Below, in pieces: positions 1 through 6,900 of a stretch of 8,866 nucleotides of DNA. The stretch comes from Proteiniphilum sp. (lineage in GTDB: Bacteria; Bacteroidota; Bacteroidia; Bacteroidales; Dysgonomonadaceae), in the NCBI GenBank assembly GCA_031255275.1, contig JAIRSV010000008.1:1-8866 (forward strand). Reading direction: 5' to 3'. The stretch's first letter is position 1; each line of letters opens with the position of its first letter. The notes beneath the pieces are model-generated. The model made no database searches and was not told where the DNA came from. It worked only from the letters and a program-made list of their open reading frames with translations. Position numbers and translations under genes: made by a program.

Positions 1-154
1 GGTAACTTGTTCCCGACACGGGTGGGGTATATTCAAGGTATTTCACCTCGGATTTTCCGGCAATATGTCCGGTAATCACAGTCTCTTTTTCACTGCCGCA
101 TCCCGCGGCAAAGATCGAAGAGAATAACACAATAAAATATGGTATCTGTTTCAT
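1..154 (-). CDS. Putative lipoprotein, N-terminal 51 residues only (runs off the left edge)
   Basis: The ATG is at 154-152 and the frame stays open to base 1, so only 51 codons are visible. The protein starts with a short basic stretch (MKQ) and a hydrophobic segment (residues 4-17), followed by AAGC with Cys19. This reads as a type II (lipoprotein) signal peptide, although the -3 position is Ala rather than the preferred Leu. After the Cys come a polar stretch (GSEKE) and the start of a beta-rich segment (TVITGHIAG, then KYLEYTPPVSGT). A lipoprotein signal followed by an 'ITGxIxG' strand is common in Bacteroidota envelope thioredoxin-fold proteins (TlpA/DUF4369 type), but that assignment is an inference from very little sequence. 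The product would be anchored in the cell envelope. No perfect TAnnTTTG promoter box was found upstream. The gene lies co-directionally downstream of recA but is separated from it by a terminator and a repeat-rich region. Confidence 0.7.
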   Translation of the reverse strand, partial: MKQIPYFIVLFSSIFAAGCGSEKETVITGHIAGKSEVKYLEYTPPVSGTSY

Positions 155-257
155 TATTTATAATTTAAAGAGGTTGCTAAATTTACTTTGTATTTTGCAG
201 CTGAATCTCTGTCTCAAACTATAACACTTCTTCAGCTTTCTCTCAAGAGGGGTGTTT

Positions 258-279
258 GCGCTATCGCGCTCCGAGAACG
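258..279 (+). repeat. 22-nt flanking module (block 1) of the composite repeat, left copy
   Basis: The block begins GCGCTATCGCGC and ends CCGAGAACG. The same 22-nt block occurs on the minus strand at 8501-8522 with two mismatches (20/22 identical). The first 12 nt can form a short GCGC/GCGC hairpin. In the left copy the block is separated from the 51-nt core by 31 nt (280-310). In the right copy it abuts the core directly. Confidence 0.75.
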
Positions 280-310
280 GATTTCTCTCCATCATCACTT
301 TGACTTTTTC

Positions 311-361
311 GCTCGTCGGGGCGGGTGCTCCCGCCCCTTGCCGCTCAGGCGTTCCCCGAGC
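311..361 (+). repeat. GC-rich branched-hairpin repeat, copy A
   Basis: This 51-nt core is closed by GCTCG (311-315) pairing with CGAGC (357-361). Inside are a perfect 8-bp stem, GGGGCGGG (318-325) with CCCGCCCC (330-337) around the loop TGCT, and then a smaller hairpin GCC (340-342)/GGC (348-350). It differs from copies B and D at two positions only (A347 and T352; both are C in B and D). It is followed by TGGTTTTCTCC and a T/C-rich linker ending in 7-nt tandem repeats, an arrangement shared with copy B. Copies sit only in intergenic DNA and in both orientations, which fits a REP/MITE-like element. The family name is unknown to me. Confidence 0.9.
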
Positions 362-394
362 TGGTTTTCTCCTTCTTCACTTCTAAAACATTTT

Positions 395-415
395 CAATTT
401 TCAACTCTCAATTTT
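395..415 (+). repeat. 7-nt tandem repeat (CAAYTYT x3)
   Basis: Three consecutive heptamers, CAATTTT, CAACTCT and CAATTTT, lie 33 nt downstream of copy A. They match the register and position of the heptamer array beside copy B (8380-8414, read on the minus strand as CAACTCT/CAACTGT). Two further heptamers (CTTTCCA x2) occur at 435-448. Confidence 0.65.
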
Positions 416-473
416 CCACTGAGGAAGTTTTCATCTTTCCACTTTCCACTGAAGAAGTTTTCCACTGAAGAAC
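413..473 (+). repeat. Direct repeat TTTCCACTGARGAA, three copies
   Basis: The unit TTTCCACTGAGGAAG starts at 413. TTTCCACTGAAGAAG starts at 443, and TTTCCACTGAAGAAC at 459. The first two copies are followed by TTTT. The units are not evenly spaced (30 and 16 nt), so this is a degenerate tandem structure embedded in the tail of the composite repeat rather than a clean satellite. Confidence 0.7.
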
Positions 474-485
474 TGGTGCAAAAGG

Positions 486-523
486 AAAAAACGAGACGCC
501 CTTTCCGGATGTCCCGTTTTTTT
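486..523 (-). terminator. Rho-independent terminator of recA
   Basis: It begins 4 nt past the recA stop. On the minus strand the arms are AAAAACGGGAC and GTCTCGTTTTTT (one G-U wobble), with a loop of about 13 nt, and the 3' arm runs into a T-tract. The plus strand would form the same hairpin with one A-C mismatch followed by TTTTTTT, so weaker activity in the other direction is possible. Confidence 0.85.
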
Positions 524-527
524 CATA

Positions 528-1547
528 TCATTTATTATTCTCTTTGAGTGCTTTGAAGATAAGCTTTTCGAGTACTCCGGCCAGTTCGGGATTATCTTTG
601 ACGGTCGCTTTGGCTGCGTCGCGACCCTGCCCCAGCTTGGTATCGTTGTAACTGTACCACGACCCGCTTTTCTTGATAATACCCAGATTTGACCCCAGGT
701 CTATAATTTCACCCGTCCGCGAGATGCCCTCTCCATACATGATGTCAAACTCTGCCTTGCGGAACGGAGGCGCCAGCTTGTTCTTCACGACTCTTACGCG
801 AATGGGTTTCCCGATCTGCTCTTCCCCGTCCTTGAGGGGTGTGCCGTTGCCGCGGATGTCCAGGCGTACCGACGCGTAGAACTTCAGGGCATTCCCTCCG
901 GTGGTAGTTTCGGGGTTGCCGAACATCATCCCGATCTTTTCGCGCAACTGGTTGATGAAGATGCAGGTGGTATTTGTCTTGCTGATGGCCGAAGCGAGTT
1001 TCCTGAGCGCCTGCGACATCAGTCGTGCCTGCAATCCCACGTTGGAATCGCCCATATCACCCTCTATCTCTTTTTTGGGAGTAAGCGCCGCCACGGAGTC
1101 AATGACGATGATGTCTACCGCCGAAGAGCGGATCAGCTGCTCTGCAATCTCCAGCGCCTCTTCGCCGCTGCTCGGCTGCGAAATAAGCAGTTCGTCGGTA
1201 GTCACGCCCAGTTTTTCGGCATAAAAGCGGTCGAAAGCATGTTCGGCGTCGATAAAGGCCGCCACGCCACCCGTCTTTTGCGCTTCGGCAATTGCGTGAA
1301 TGGCGAGCGTCGTCTTCCCCGACGATTCCGGCCCGTAGATCTCGATGACGCGCCCGCGCGGATAGCCGCCCACGCCCAGGGCTACGTTCAGCCCTATGGA
1401 TCCGGAGGAGACGACGGGAACCTCTTCCACCTTCTCGTCTCCCATCTTCATAATGGAACCTTTACCGTAAGTTTTTTCGATTTTGTCCATCGCTGCGCGC
1501 AGCGCTTTCATTTTCTCGCTGTTTTTGTTATCTTTTTCTTCAGCCAT
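528..1547 (-). CDS. recA: RecA recombinase
   Basis: RecA is the bacterial strand-exchange ATPase of homologous recombination and SOS signalling. It polymerises on ssDNA in the cytoplasm. The 339-residue protein is of normal length. Visible landmarks are the Walker A motif GPESSGKT (residues 72-79), the catalytic Glu102 in DAEHAFD, the Walker B segment IIVIDSVAAL (146-155), and the DNA-binding L2 region that begins after the allosteric Gln200 (FINQLREKIGMMFGNPETTT). A SRTGEIIDLG segment and the C-terminal SGSWYSYNDTKLGQGRD are also present. The tail ends KALKENNK, without the strongly acidic end of the E. coli protein. The ATG at 1547 gives the expected N-terminus, and its leader has no Shine-Dalgarno but is A-rich, as in Bacteroidota. 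A TAnnTTTG box lies 36 nt upstream and a terminator immediately downstream, so it can be a monocistronic unit. dprA lies 245 nt upstream on the same strand. Confidence 0.98.
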   Translation of the reverse strand: MAEEKDNKNSEKMKALRAAMDKIEKTYGKGSIMKMGDEKVEEVPVVSSGSIGLNVALGVGGYPRGRVIEIYGPESSGKTTLAIHAIAEAQKTGGVAAFIDAEHAFDRFYAEKLGVTTDELLISQPSSGEEALEIAEQLIRSSAVDIIVIDSVAALTPKKEIEGDMGDSNVGLQARLMSQALRKLASAISKTNTTCIFINQLREKIGMMFGNPETTTGGNALKFYASVRLDIRGNGTPLKDGEEQIGKPIRVRVVKNKLAPPFRKAEFDIMYGEGISRTGEIIDLGSNLGIIKKSGSWYSYNDTKLGQGRDAAKATVKDNPELAGVLEKLIFKALKENNK

Positions 1548-1582
1548 GTTTTTAATATATATTTTGTTGTACTTTAATTTCT

Positions 1583-1590
1583 CAAAGGTA
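1583..1590 (-). promoter_or_regulatory. recA promoter, -7 box TACCTTTG
   Basis: The minus strand reads TACCTTTG, a perfect match to the Bacteroidota -7 consensus TAnnTTTG, 36 nt upstream of the recA ATG. Transcription would start near 1576, giving a leader of about 28 nt. No clear -33 TTTG was seen at the usual distance. No SOS operator could be recognised. Confidence 0.65.
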
Positions 1591-1792
1591 TAAAAAATAA
1601 TGGAAAGAAGCGGTTAGCGGTCAGTCAATCGTGTTACGAATCCTGTTCCGCCAATCTTACGTGGAGGGCTTTTATGAATGGCCGCGCAAGGGATGATTCT
1701 GCGGACATAATATCTCTCTTACAGGTGCCAATAACCCGTCTGGAGAGGTGACCCTGCCGGTATATCTGTCTGTTATTTGATTATCCCTGTTT

Positions 1793-2902
1793 TTACGCCA
1801 ACCGGTATACGCCGCCGGGCTGCGACTCCGCGATATTTTTCATCTCCAGTTCAAACAGAATCATGGACAGCTCCGACACCGGCATGTTGATCTTGATGGC
1901 AAGCGTGTTGATTTGTATGGGGCCGCTTTCGCGAAGCTTCTCAAACACCACCGCTTCCTGTCCCGACAGGTCGTGGAAGAGTTCCCGCTGTACCGGAAGG
2001 GGGCGTTTTACCCCCGTCCCCCACCTCATGTGCGAAATGAAACCGTCGACACTTTGCAGGATCAGCGCCTTGTTTGCGAATATCAGGCTGTTGCAGCCGA
2101 CCGACATTTTGTCGCCGACACGTCCCGGCAGGGCAAACACTTCGCGGTTGTAAGAGTTGGCTATATCGGCCGTGGAGAGCGATCCGCCCTTTTCGCCCGA
2201 CTCTATGACGACTACCGCGTTGGCCATGCCGGCGACGATGCGGTTACGCTTCAGGAAATTGTATTTTTCGGGGAATGTCCCGCTGGGAAATTCCGTGATG
2301 AGTGCGCCGTTCTGCAGCATCTCGACAGCCGTCTGCCGGTGCATCCGGGGATATATGCGATCCAGTCCGTGTGCCAGTACGGCCACGGTGGAGAGGTTGT
2401 TTTTCAGCGCAGCCCGGTGGGCGCAGACGTCGATACCGTATGCCAGGCCGCTGACGATTTGTATATCGGGAATCCTGTCTGCTAATTCTTCAATAAATTC
2501 CCGGCAGAAATCTTCCCCGTATCTTGTGGCGTTGCGCGTGCCTACGATGCTGAGCGTTTTCGGATGATTCAACCCGGCATTGCCCCTGAAGTAGAGCAGG
2601 ATGGGGGCGTCGATACACTGTGTGAGCTGCTGGGGATAGTCTTCATCGGTAAAGAAAAGAAGGCGGAGTTTATTGTTTTCTGCAAATTTCAACTCTTCTT
2701 CTGCTCTTTTCAGTACGCCGGGATCGCGGATCTCCCGGATCAGCTCTCTCGAAATGCGGGGTATGGCTTCCAGCTTGCGGACGTCTTCCTTAAAGATCGC
2801 CTCTTCGTCTCCCGTCGCCTGCATCAGGCTGCGGGCGTGCATCACTCCTATTCCTTTGATTTGCGTGAGCGCTATCCTGTATAGAGATTTGTCCGTTTCC
2901 AT
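1793..2902 (-). CDS. dprA: DprA/Smf DNA-processing protein (RecA loader)
   Basis: DprA binds incoming single-stranded DNA and hands it to RecA. It is required for natural transformation in competent bacteria and is widely conserved in others. The 369-residue protein has a helix-hairpin-helix-like N-terminus (TQIKGIGVMHARSL, about residues 13-27). It then has the Rossmann-type DprA core with SIVGTRNATRYG (118-129), SGLAYGIDVCAH (151-162), NFLKRNRIVAGMA (215-227), GSLSTADIA (240-248) and LPGRVGDKMSVGCN (258-271). A C-terminal winged-helix-like domain spans about 310-369. Length and domain order are complete. The ATG at 2902 fits the family N-terminus. No TAnnTTTG box was found in the 89-nt gap to the upstream membrane-protein gene, so cotranscription with it is possible. 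recA is the next gene downstream. No other competence gene is in the window. Confidence 0.96.
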   Translation of the reverse strand: METDKSLYRIALTQIKGIGVMHARSLMQATGDEEAIFKEDVRKLEAIPRISRELIREIRDPGVLKRAEEELKFAENNKLRLLFFTDEDYPQQLTQCIDAPILLYFRGNAGLNHPKTLSIVGTRNATRYGEDFCREFIEELADRIPDIQIVSGLAYGIDVCAHRAALKNNLSTVAVLAHGLDRIYPRMHRQTAVEMLQNGALITEFPSGTFPEKYNFLKRNRIVAGMANAVVVIESGEKGGSLSTADIANSYNREVFALPGRVGDKMSVGCNSLIFANKALILQSVDGFISHMRWGTGVKRPLPVQRELFHDLSGQEAVVFEKLRESGPIQINTLAIKINMPVSELSMILFELEMKNIAESQPGGVYRLA

Positions 2903-2991
2903 AAAGAGTGTATAAAAATTTGCCCGGGCTAATGATGAATAGATAAACGTGGGTTAACAGACTGATTTTTGACTGGAATATGATCAGGCAT

Positions 2992-3342
2992 TCAATCTTC
3001 ACCGGCTTTGTGCCGGCGGCGGATCGTTTTTTTCAGCCTGCAAAAAATACGGATTGCCAAAAGCAAATTCAATGCAAGGGACAAAATAAGATATTGTCCG
3101 TTTCCGTACGCGAATCCGAAAAATAAAATGAATAAAGCGATAAGGGCTGTCACAATGGCTTTATTCATTTCTTTCTTTGGGATTCTGTTTGCAGACTTGT
3201 GTTTTATGCTTTGTCCAATGAAAACCCCTGCTGTGCAAAACAAGGCGACTGTTCCTCCCGCGACCATTTGTTGTATTGCAAGAAAGTGGCCGATAGCCAC
3301 AGTCGCAATCGCTGCTCCTGTAATAATAATGTATGTAAGCAT
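2992..3342 (-). CDS. Small integral membrane protein of unknown function
   Basis: I do not recognise a family. The 116-residue protein has about four hydrophobic segments (roughly residues 2-22, 27-46, 63-80 and 83-101). A polar basic loop lies between the second and third (KHKSANRIPKKEMNK), and the tail is strongly basic (CRLKKTIRRRHKAGED). It is therefore probably an inner-membrane protein with charged termini in the cytoplasm. By hand count its GC is about 43% (147/342), below the mid-50s or higher of purL and recA, which suggests a later arrival between the thioesterase and dprA. The ATG at 3342 is the only Met start; the same frame remains open for 38 codons upstream without a usable start. 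The leader contains no perfect promoter box. It could be cargo, a small transporter subunit or an orphan. Confidence 0.75.
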   Translation of the reverse strand: MLTYIIITGAAIATVAIGHFLAIQQMVAGGTVALFCTAGVFIGQSIKHKSANRIPKKEMNKAIVTALIALFILFFGFAYGNGQYLILSLALNLLLAIRIFCRLKKTIRRRHKAGED

Positions 3343-3416
3343 AACGGCGTTGTTTGTTTTATTCGGTGAACACGGTGCTGTACCTGGATTTTTATATCCG
3401 GAATGTGTGCAGAGTG

Positions 3417-3470
3417 TTATAGCGCAGTTAATAGCGTAAGAATGGTAACCGTGAAGTTACTCTTTTTCAT
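3417..3470 (-). pseudogene. 17-residue signal-peptide-like ORF, possible gene remnant or leader peptide
   Basis: The minus strand encodes MKKSNFTVTILTLLTAL and then TAA. Two Lys followed by an uninterrupted hydrophobic run is the pattern of a Sec signal peptide, but nothing follows it in frame. The frame of the downstream membrane protein is open from 3456 to 3342 with no start codon. A single frameshift near 3425 would therefore join the signal-like start to that frame. It may be the broken 5' end of a longer gene, a leader peptide, or chance. Confidence 0.25.
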
Positions 3471-3489
3471 CTGCTGCTTCGTTTCACCG

Positions 3490-3906
3490 TTAATCAAAAT
3501 GTATCAAATATACTTCTGCGAATGCTTTGTCGAATACTTCCGGCTGCGCCAGCTTGCCGTTTACCAGGTTCACCACTTCGATTTTTGCTTTGGCGCACAC
3601 CGCATTGTCCGACAGACGAACGATCTCCTGATGAAAAACGTATTTTACGCCTGTCCTCTCGATGCGCAGTACGCTGCACTCGAACGCTTCCATCCCGATC
3701 AGGGGCGCCTTGTAACGGATTTCCACCCGTGAGACTACTGCGTCGATGCCTTGCAGGTGCAACTCGTGAAAGCTAAGCCCTGCCTTTTCAAGCATTTCAT
3801 GCCGGGTTACTTCAAAATAGTGCTGATAGTTGGCATTGTTCACATGCCCCTGCGTGTCGCACTCATAATCACGCACTTTCATTCTATATGCAAAAACAGG
3901 ATCCAC
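3490..3906 (-). CDS. Hotdog-fold acyl-CoA/acyl-ACP thioesterase (4HBT/YbgC-like)
   Basis: This single-domain 138-residue protein belongs to the 4-hydroxybenzoyl-CoA thioesterase-like hotdog family. Members hydrolyse acyl-CoA or acyl-ACP thioesters as cytoplasmic oligomers. The signature is near the N-terminus: VRDYECDTQGHVNNANYQHY (residues 11-30). Asp17 sits at the position of the catalytic carboxylate, followed by HVNNANY and a long helix (FEVTRHEMLEKAGL). The Ile-Arg-Tyr-Lys strand (IRYKAPL, 63-69) is also typical. The substrate cannot be read from sequence. The start chosen is GTG at 3906, because the alternative ATG at 3882 (Met9) would remove most of the first beta strand (FAYRMKV). It begins 13 nt after the purL stop, so the two are almost certainly cotranscribed. 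There is no obvious biochemical link between them. Confidence 0.92.
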   Translation of the reverse strand: MDPVFAYRMKVRDYECDTQGHVNNANYQHYFEVTRHEMLEKAGLSFHELHLQGIDAVVSRVEIRYKAPLIGMEAFECSVLRIERTGVKYVFHQEIVRLSDNAVCAKAKIEVVNLVNGKLAQPEVFDKAFAEVYLIHFD

Positions 3907-3919
3907 GGGTGTTTTATTT

Positions 3920-6900
3920 TTACTTGTTTTTTTCCTTCAGCCATTCTCTTGCGTTGGCAAACGCTTCCATCCAGGGGGTTACTCCGTGCCTGCGGTATGC
4001 GTGCGGATACCATGCGTTTTGCCAGGGGAATATGGATCGTTCGAGATGCGGCATCATGGCCAGATGGCGGCCGTCGCGCGAACAGACGGCGGCTACGGCG
4101 CCGTCGGAACCGTTGGGATTGCCCGGATATTCATCGTAGAGGTATTTTGCCGCGATATGGCAGGCCGATCCGACGGGTTCCGGCAGGCGGAAACGGCCTT
4201 CGCCGTGCGCCACCCAGACGCCGAGTTTCGTACCTCCGAGCGATTTGAACATGACTGATTCGTTTTCGGGTATTTCCAGGCTTACGAACGCTGATTCGAA
4301 TTTGCGGGAGACGTTGTGGTGCATCCGGGGATGGTTTTCTCCCATTTCGGGGTAGATCAGTCCCAGTTCCATCAACAGCTGACATCCGTTGCAGATACCC
4401 AGACTCAGTGTGTCTTCGCGGGCGAAAAAGTTCTTCAGCGCCGCGCCTGCCTTTTCGTTGTAGCGGAAGCTGCCGGCCCATCCTTTGGCTGAGCCTAATA
4501 CGTCGGAATTGGAGAATCCTCCGCAGAAGACGGCGAACTGCACGCCGGCCAGCGTTTCGCGACCGGAGATGAGGTCTGTCATGTGTACATCCTTCACGTC
4601 GAAGCCGGCCAGCCAGAGGGAATAGGCCATTTCGCGTTCGCCGTTGGTGCCCTGTTCACGGATGATGGCGGCGGTGAGTCCCGACCGTTCTTTTCTTCCG
4701 GGATTCAGCCCCAGGTCTTCCATCTTTCCCGTAAAGGAGGGGTTGAAGGCGAACTGAAGCGGTTGCTTTTTATAATTTTCGAACCGTTGTGTGGCGCAGG
4801 CTTCTCCGCTCTGTTTCCGGTCGAGCAGCCAGGAGGTTTTATACCACACGTCGCGCAGGCGGTCGATGTCAAGCTCTTTGCGGAAATCATCTCTGGAGAT
4901 CACGAATTTTCGTTCTTCCGTGGGACGGGCTACGATGGCGGCGCCTATGCCGCAGTCCTGCAATATTTTTTCTACCAGGTGATGATGTTTTACCTGTATG
5001 ATTACTCCCGGATTTTCGGAGAAGAGTATTTTTATCAGGTCTGCATGGTGTATTTTGTCGAAACGCGCTTCAAGTCCCCCCTGCGGGTTGGCGAAACACA
5101 TTTCGAGCATGGTGGTGATCATTCCTCCGGCGGAAATATCGTGTCCGGCAATGATCAGTCCGCGGTTCACCAGGTTCTGTATGGCGGCGAACGCGTTTTT
5201 GAAGTATTCGGCGTCGGTCACGGTGGGCACTTCGTCGCCTGTTTTGCTCATTGTCTGTGCGAATGCCGATCCGCCGAGTTTGAAGGTGTCGAACGAGAAG
5301 TCTATATAATAAAGGTAGGTGCCTCTTATGTATGCCAGTACGGGGGATACGATTTTGCGGATATTCTTCACCGGGGCGGCGGCGGAGATGATGACCGTGC
5401 CGGGTGAATATACTTTGTCGTCGCCATATTTCTGCGTCATGGAGAGCGAGTCTTTGCCGGTGGGTATGTTAATGCCGAGGTCGCAGGCAAAGTCAGAACA
5501 GGCTTCCACCGCTTTGTAGAGCCGCGCGTCTTCGCCGGGATTGCGGCAGGGCCACATCCAGTTGGCGCTGAGGGAGACGCTTTGCAGTCCGTCGGCGAGC
5601 GGCGCGAAGACGATGTTGGTGAGCGCTTCGGCAATTGCCATTACCGATCCGGCGGCGGGGTCTGTCAGGGCGACCTGCGGCGCGTGTCCCAGCGAGGTGG
5701 CCATGCCTGCATGGCCGTTGTAGTCGAGTGCGATGGCGCCGCAATCGCTCAGCGGCAGCTGTATCTCGCCCTGACACTGCTGACGGGCGATTTTTCCGGT
5801 AACGGAGCGGTCAACCTTGTTGGTGAGCCAGTCTTTGCAGGCGACGGCCTCTAATTTGAGTACGTTTTCGAGGTATGTTTCCAGCAGTTCCCGGTCGTAT
5901 TCCGGAGCGCTGTATGTTTCCGTCACGGTGACGTCTTTCATGACGGTGACGGGGGGTTTTCCGAAGAAATCCTCCAGTTCCATGTCGATGGGACAGGCGC
6001 CGTCCGGCTGACGGAAGGTGAATTTCATGTCGCCGGTGGTTTCGCCCGCCACATAGATGGGTGACCGTTCGCGGGACGCGATGCGCCGGAGACGTTCCAT
6101 GTCCTGCTGCCGTACCAGCAGACCCATTCTTTCCTGGCTTTCGTTTCCGATGATTTCTCTGGCGGAGAGGGTTTCGTCGCCGACGGGCAGTTTGTCCATT
6201 TCGATGACGCCTCCTGTCTTTTCCACCAGTTCCGAGAGGCAGTTCAGGTGTCCGCCCGCGCCGTGGTCGTGTATGGATACAATGGGATTTTCGTCCGATT
6301 CGGCGAGCGACCGGATCACGTTGGCCACCCGTTTCTGCATTTCGGGGTTGGCGCGCTGCACGGCATTCAGTTCGATTCCGGCGGAGTATTCGCCGGTGTT
6401 GACTGACGAAACGGCGCCGCCGCCCATGCCGATGCGGTAGTTGTCGCCGCCGAGCACGATCACTTTCTCGCCGCTCTCCGGATCGTCCTTTTTCGCGTCG
6501 CGCCTGTTGGCGTAGCCGATGCCGCCGGCGAGCATGATTACTTTGTCGTATCCGAATTTCCGGTTGTTTTCGGCATGTTCCAGCGTGAGCAGCGAGCCGC
6601 AGATCAGCGGCTGTCCGAATTTGTTTCCGAAGTCAGAGGCGCCGTTGGAGGCTTTGATGAGAATCTGTTCGGGCGTCTGATAAAGCCATTTGCGCGGCGG
6701 CAGCGTCTGTTCCCATGCGCGTCCCTGTTCGAGGCGGGGATAGGAGGTCATGTAAACGGCCGTTCCCGCCACGGGGAGTGATCCCTTTCCGCCGGCCAGC
6801 CGGTCGCGTATCTCTCCGCCCGTGCCGGTGGAGGCGCCGTTGAACGGCTCTACCGTAGTGGGGAAATTGTGTGTTTCGGCTTTGAGCGACAGCACGCTCT

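Larger units (their letters stand above)
155..527. other. Intergenic region between recA and the lipoprotein gene, repeat-rich, no supported gene
   Basis: This 373-nt stretch holds the recA terminator (486-523), a TTTCCACTGA-type direct repeat (413-473), 7-nt tandem units (395-415 and 435-448), one copy of the 51-nt GC-rich hairpin repeat (311-361), and a 22-nt block (258-279) that recurs beside another copy near the right end. Bases 155-257 would contain the lipoprotein gene leader; nothing else is recognisable there. A plus-strand ORF crosses the region, but it consists of repeat sequence and runs through the terminator, so it is not called as a gene. Confidence 0.75.

Noticed and set aside
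188..547. Plus-strand 119-codon ORF between the lipoprotein gene and recA
   Set aside because: It consists of the GC-rich repeat, T/C-rich tails and the recA terminator, and runs into the recA 3' end. Its resemblance to the minus-strand ORF at 8373-8612 (shared RRGGCSRPLPLRRSPSW) comes only from both containing the same DNA repeat.
1634..1708. 24-residue minus-strand ORF (MSAESSLARPFIKAL...) between dprA and recA, with a purine-rich sequence before it
   Set aside because: Too short, no family and no downstream partner. Other frames of the same stretch are equally open, so nothing favours this one.
1913..2485. Plus-strand 190-codon ORF antisense to dprA
   Set aside because: It lies wholly inside dprA, whose motifs are complete. 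The antisense product has no recognisable feature.
3330..3350. Integron attC-like end (AACGCCGTTATGC on the minus strand) at the start of the membrane-protein gene
   Set aside because: No matching partner site (R''/L'') was found upstream or after the gene, and no integrase is present. The resemblance is to a short degenerate motif.
3445..3460. GTAAC/GTTAC hairpin after the thioesterase as a terminator
   Set aside because: Five base pairs and no following T-tract. More likely incidental.
4583..5407. Plus-strand 274-codon ORF antisense to purL (and another at 6869-7366)
   Set aside because: Purely an antisense frame in a GC-rich, well-conserved purL gene. No recognisable domain and no promoter box.
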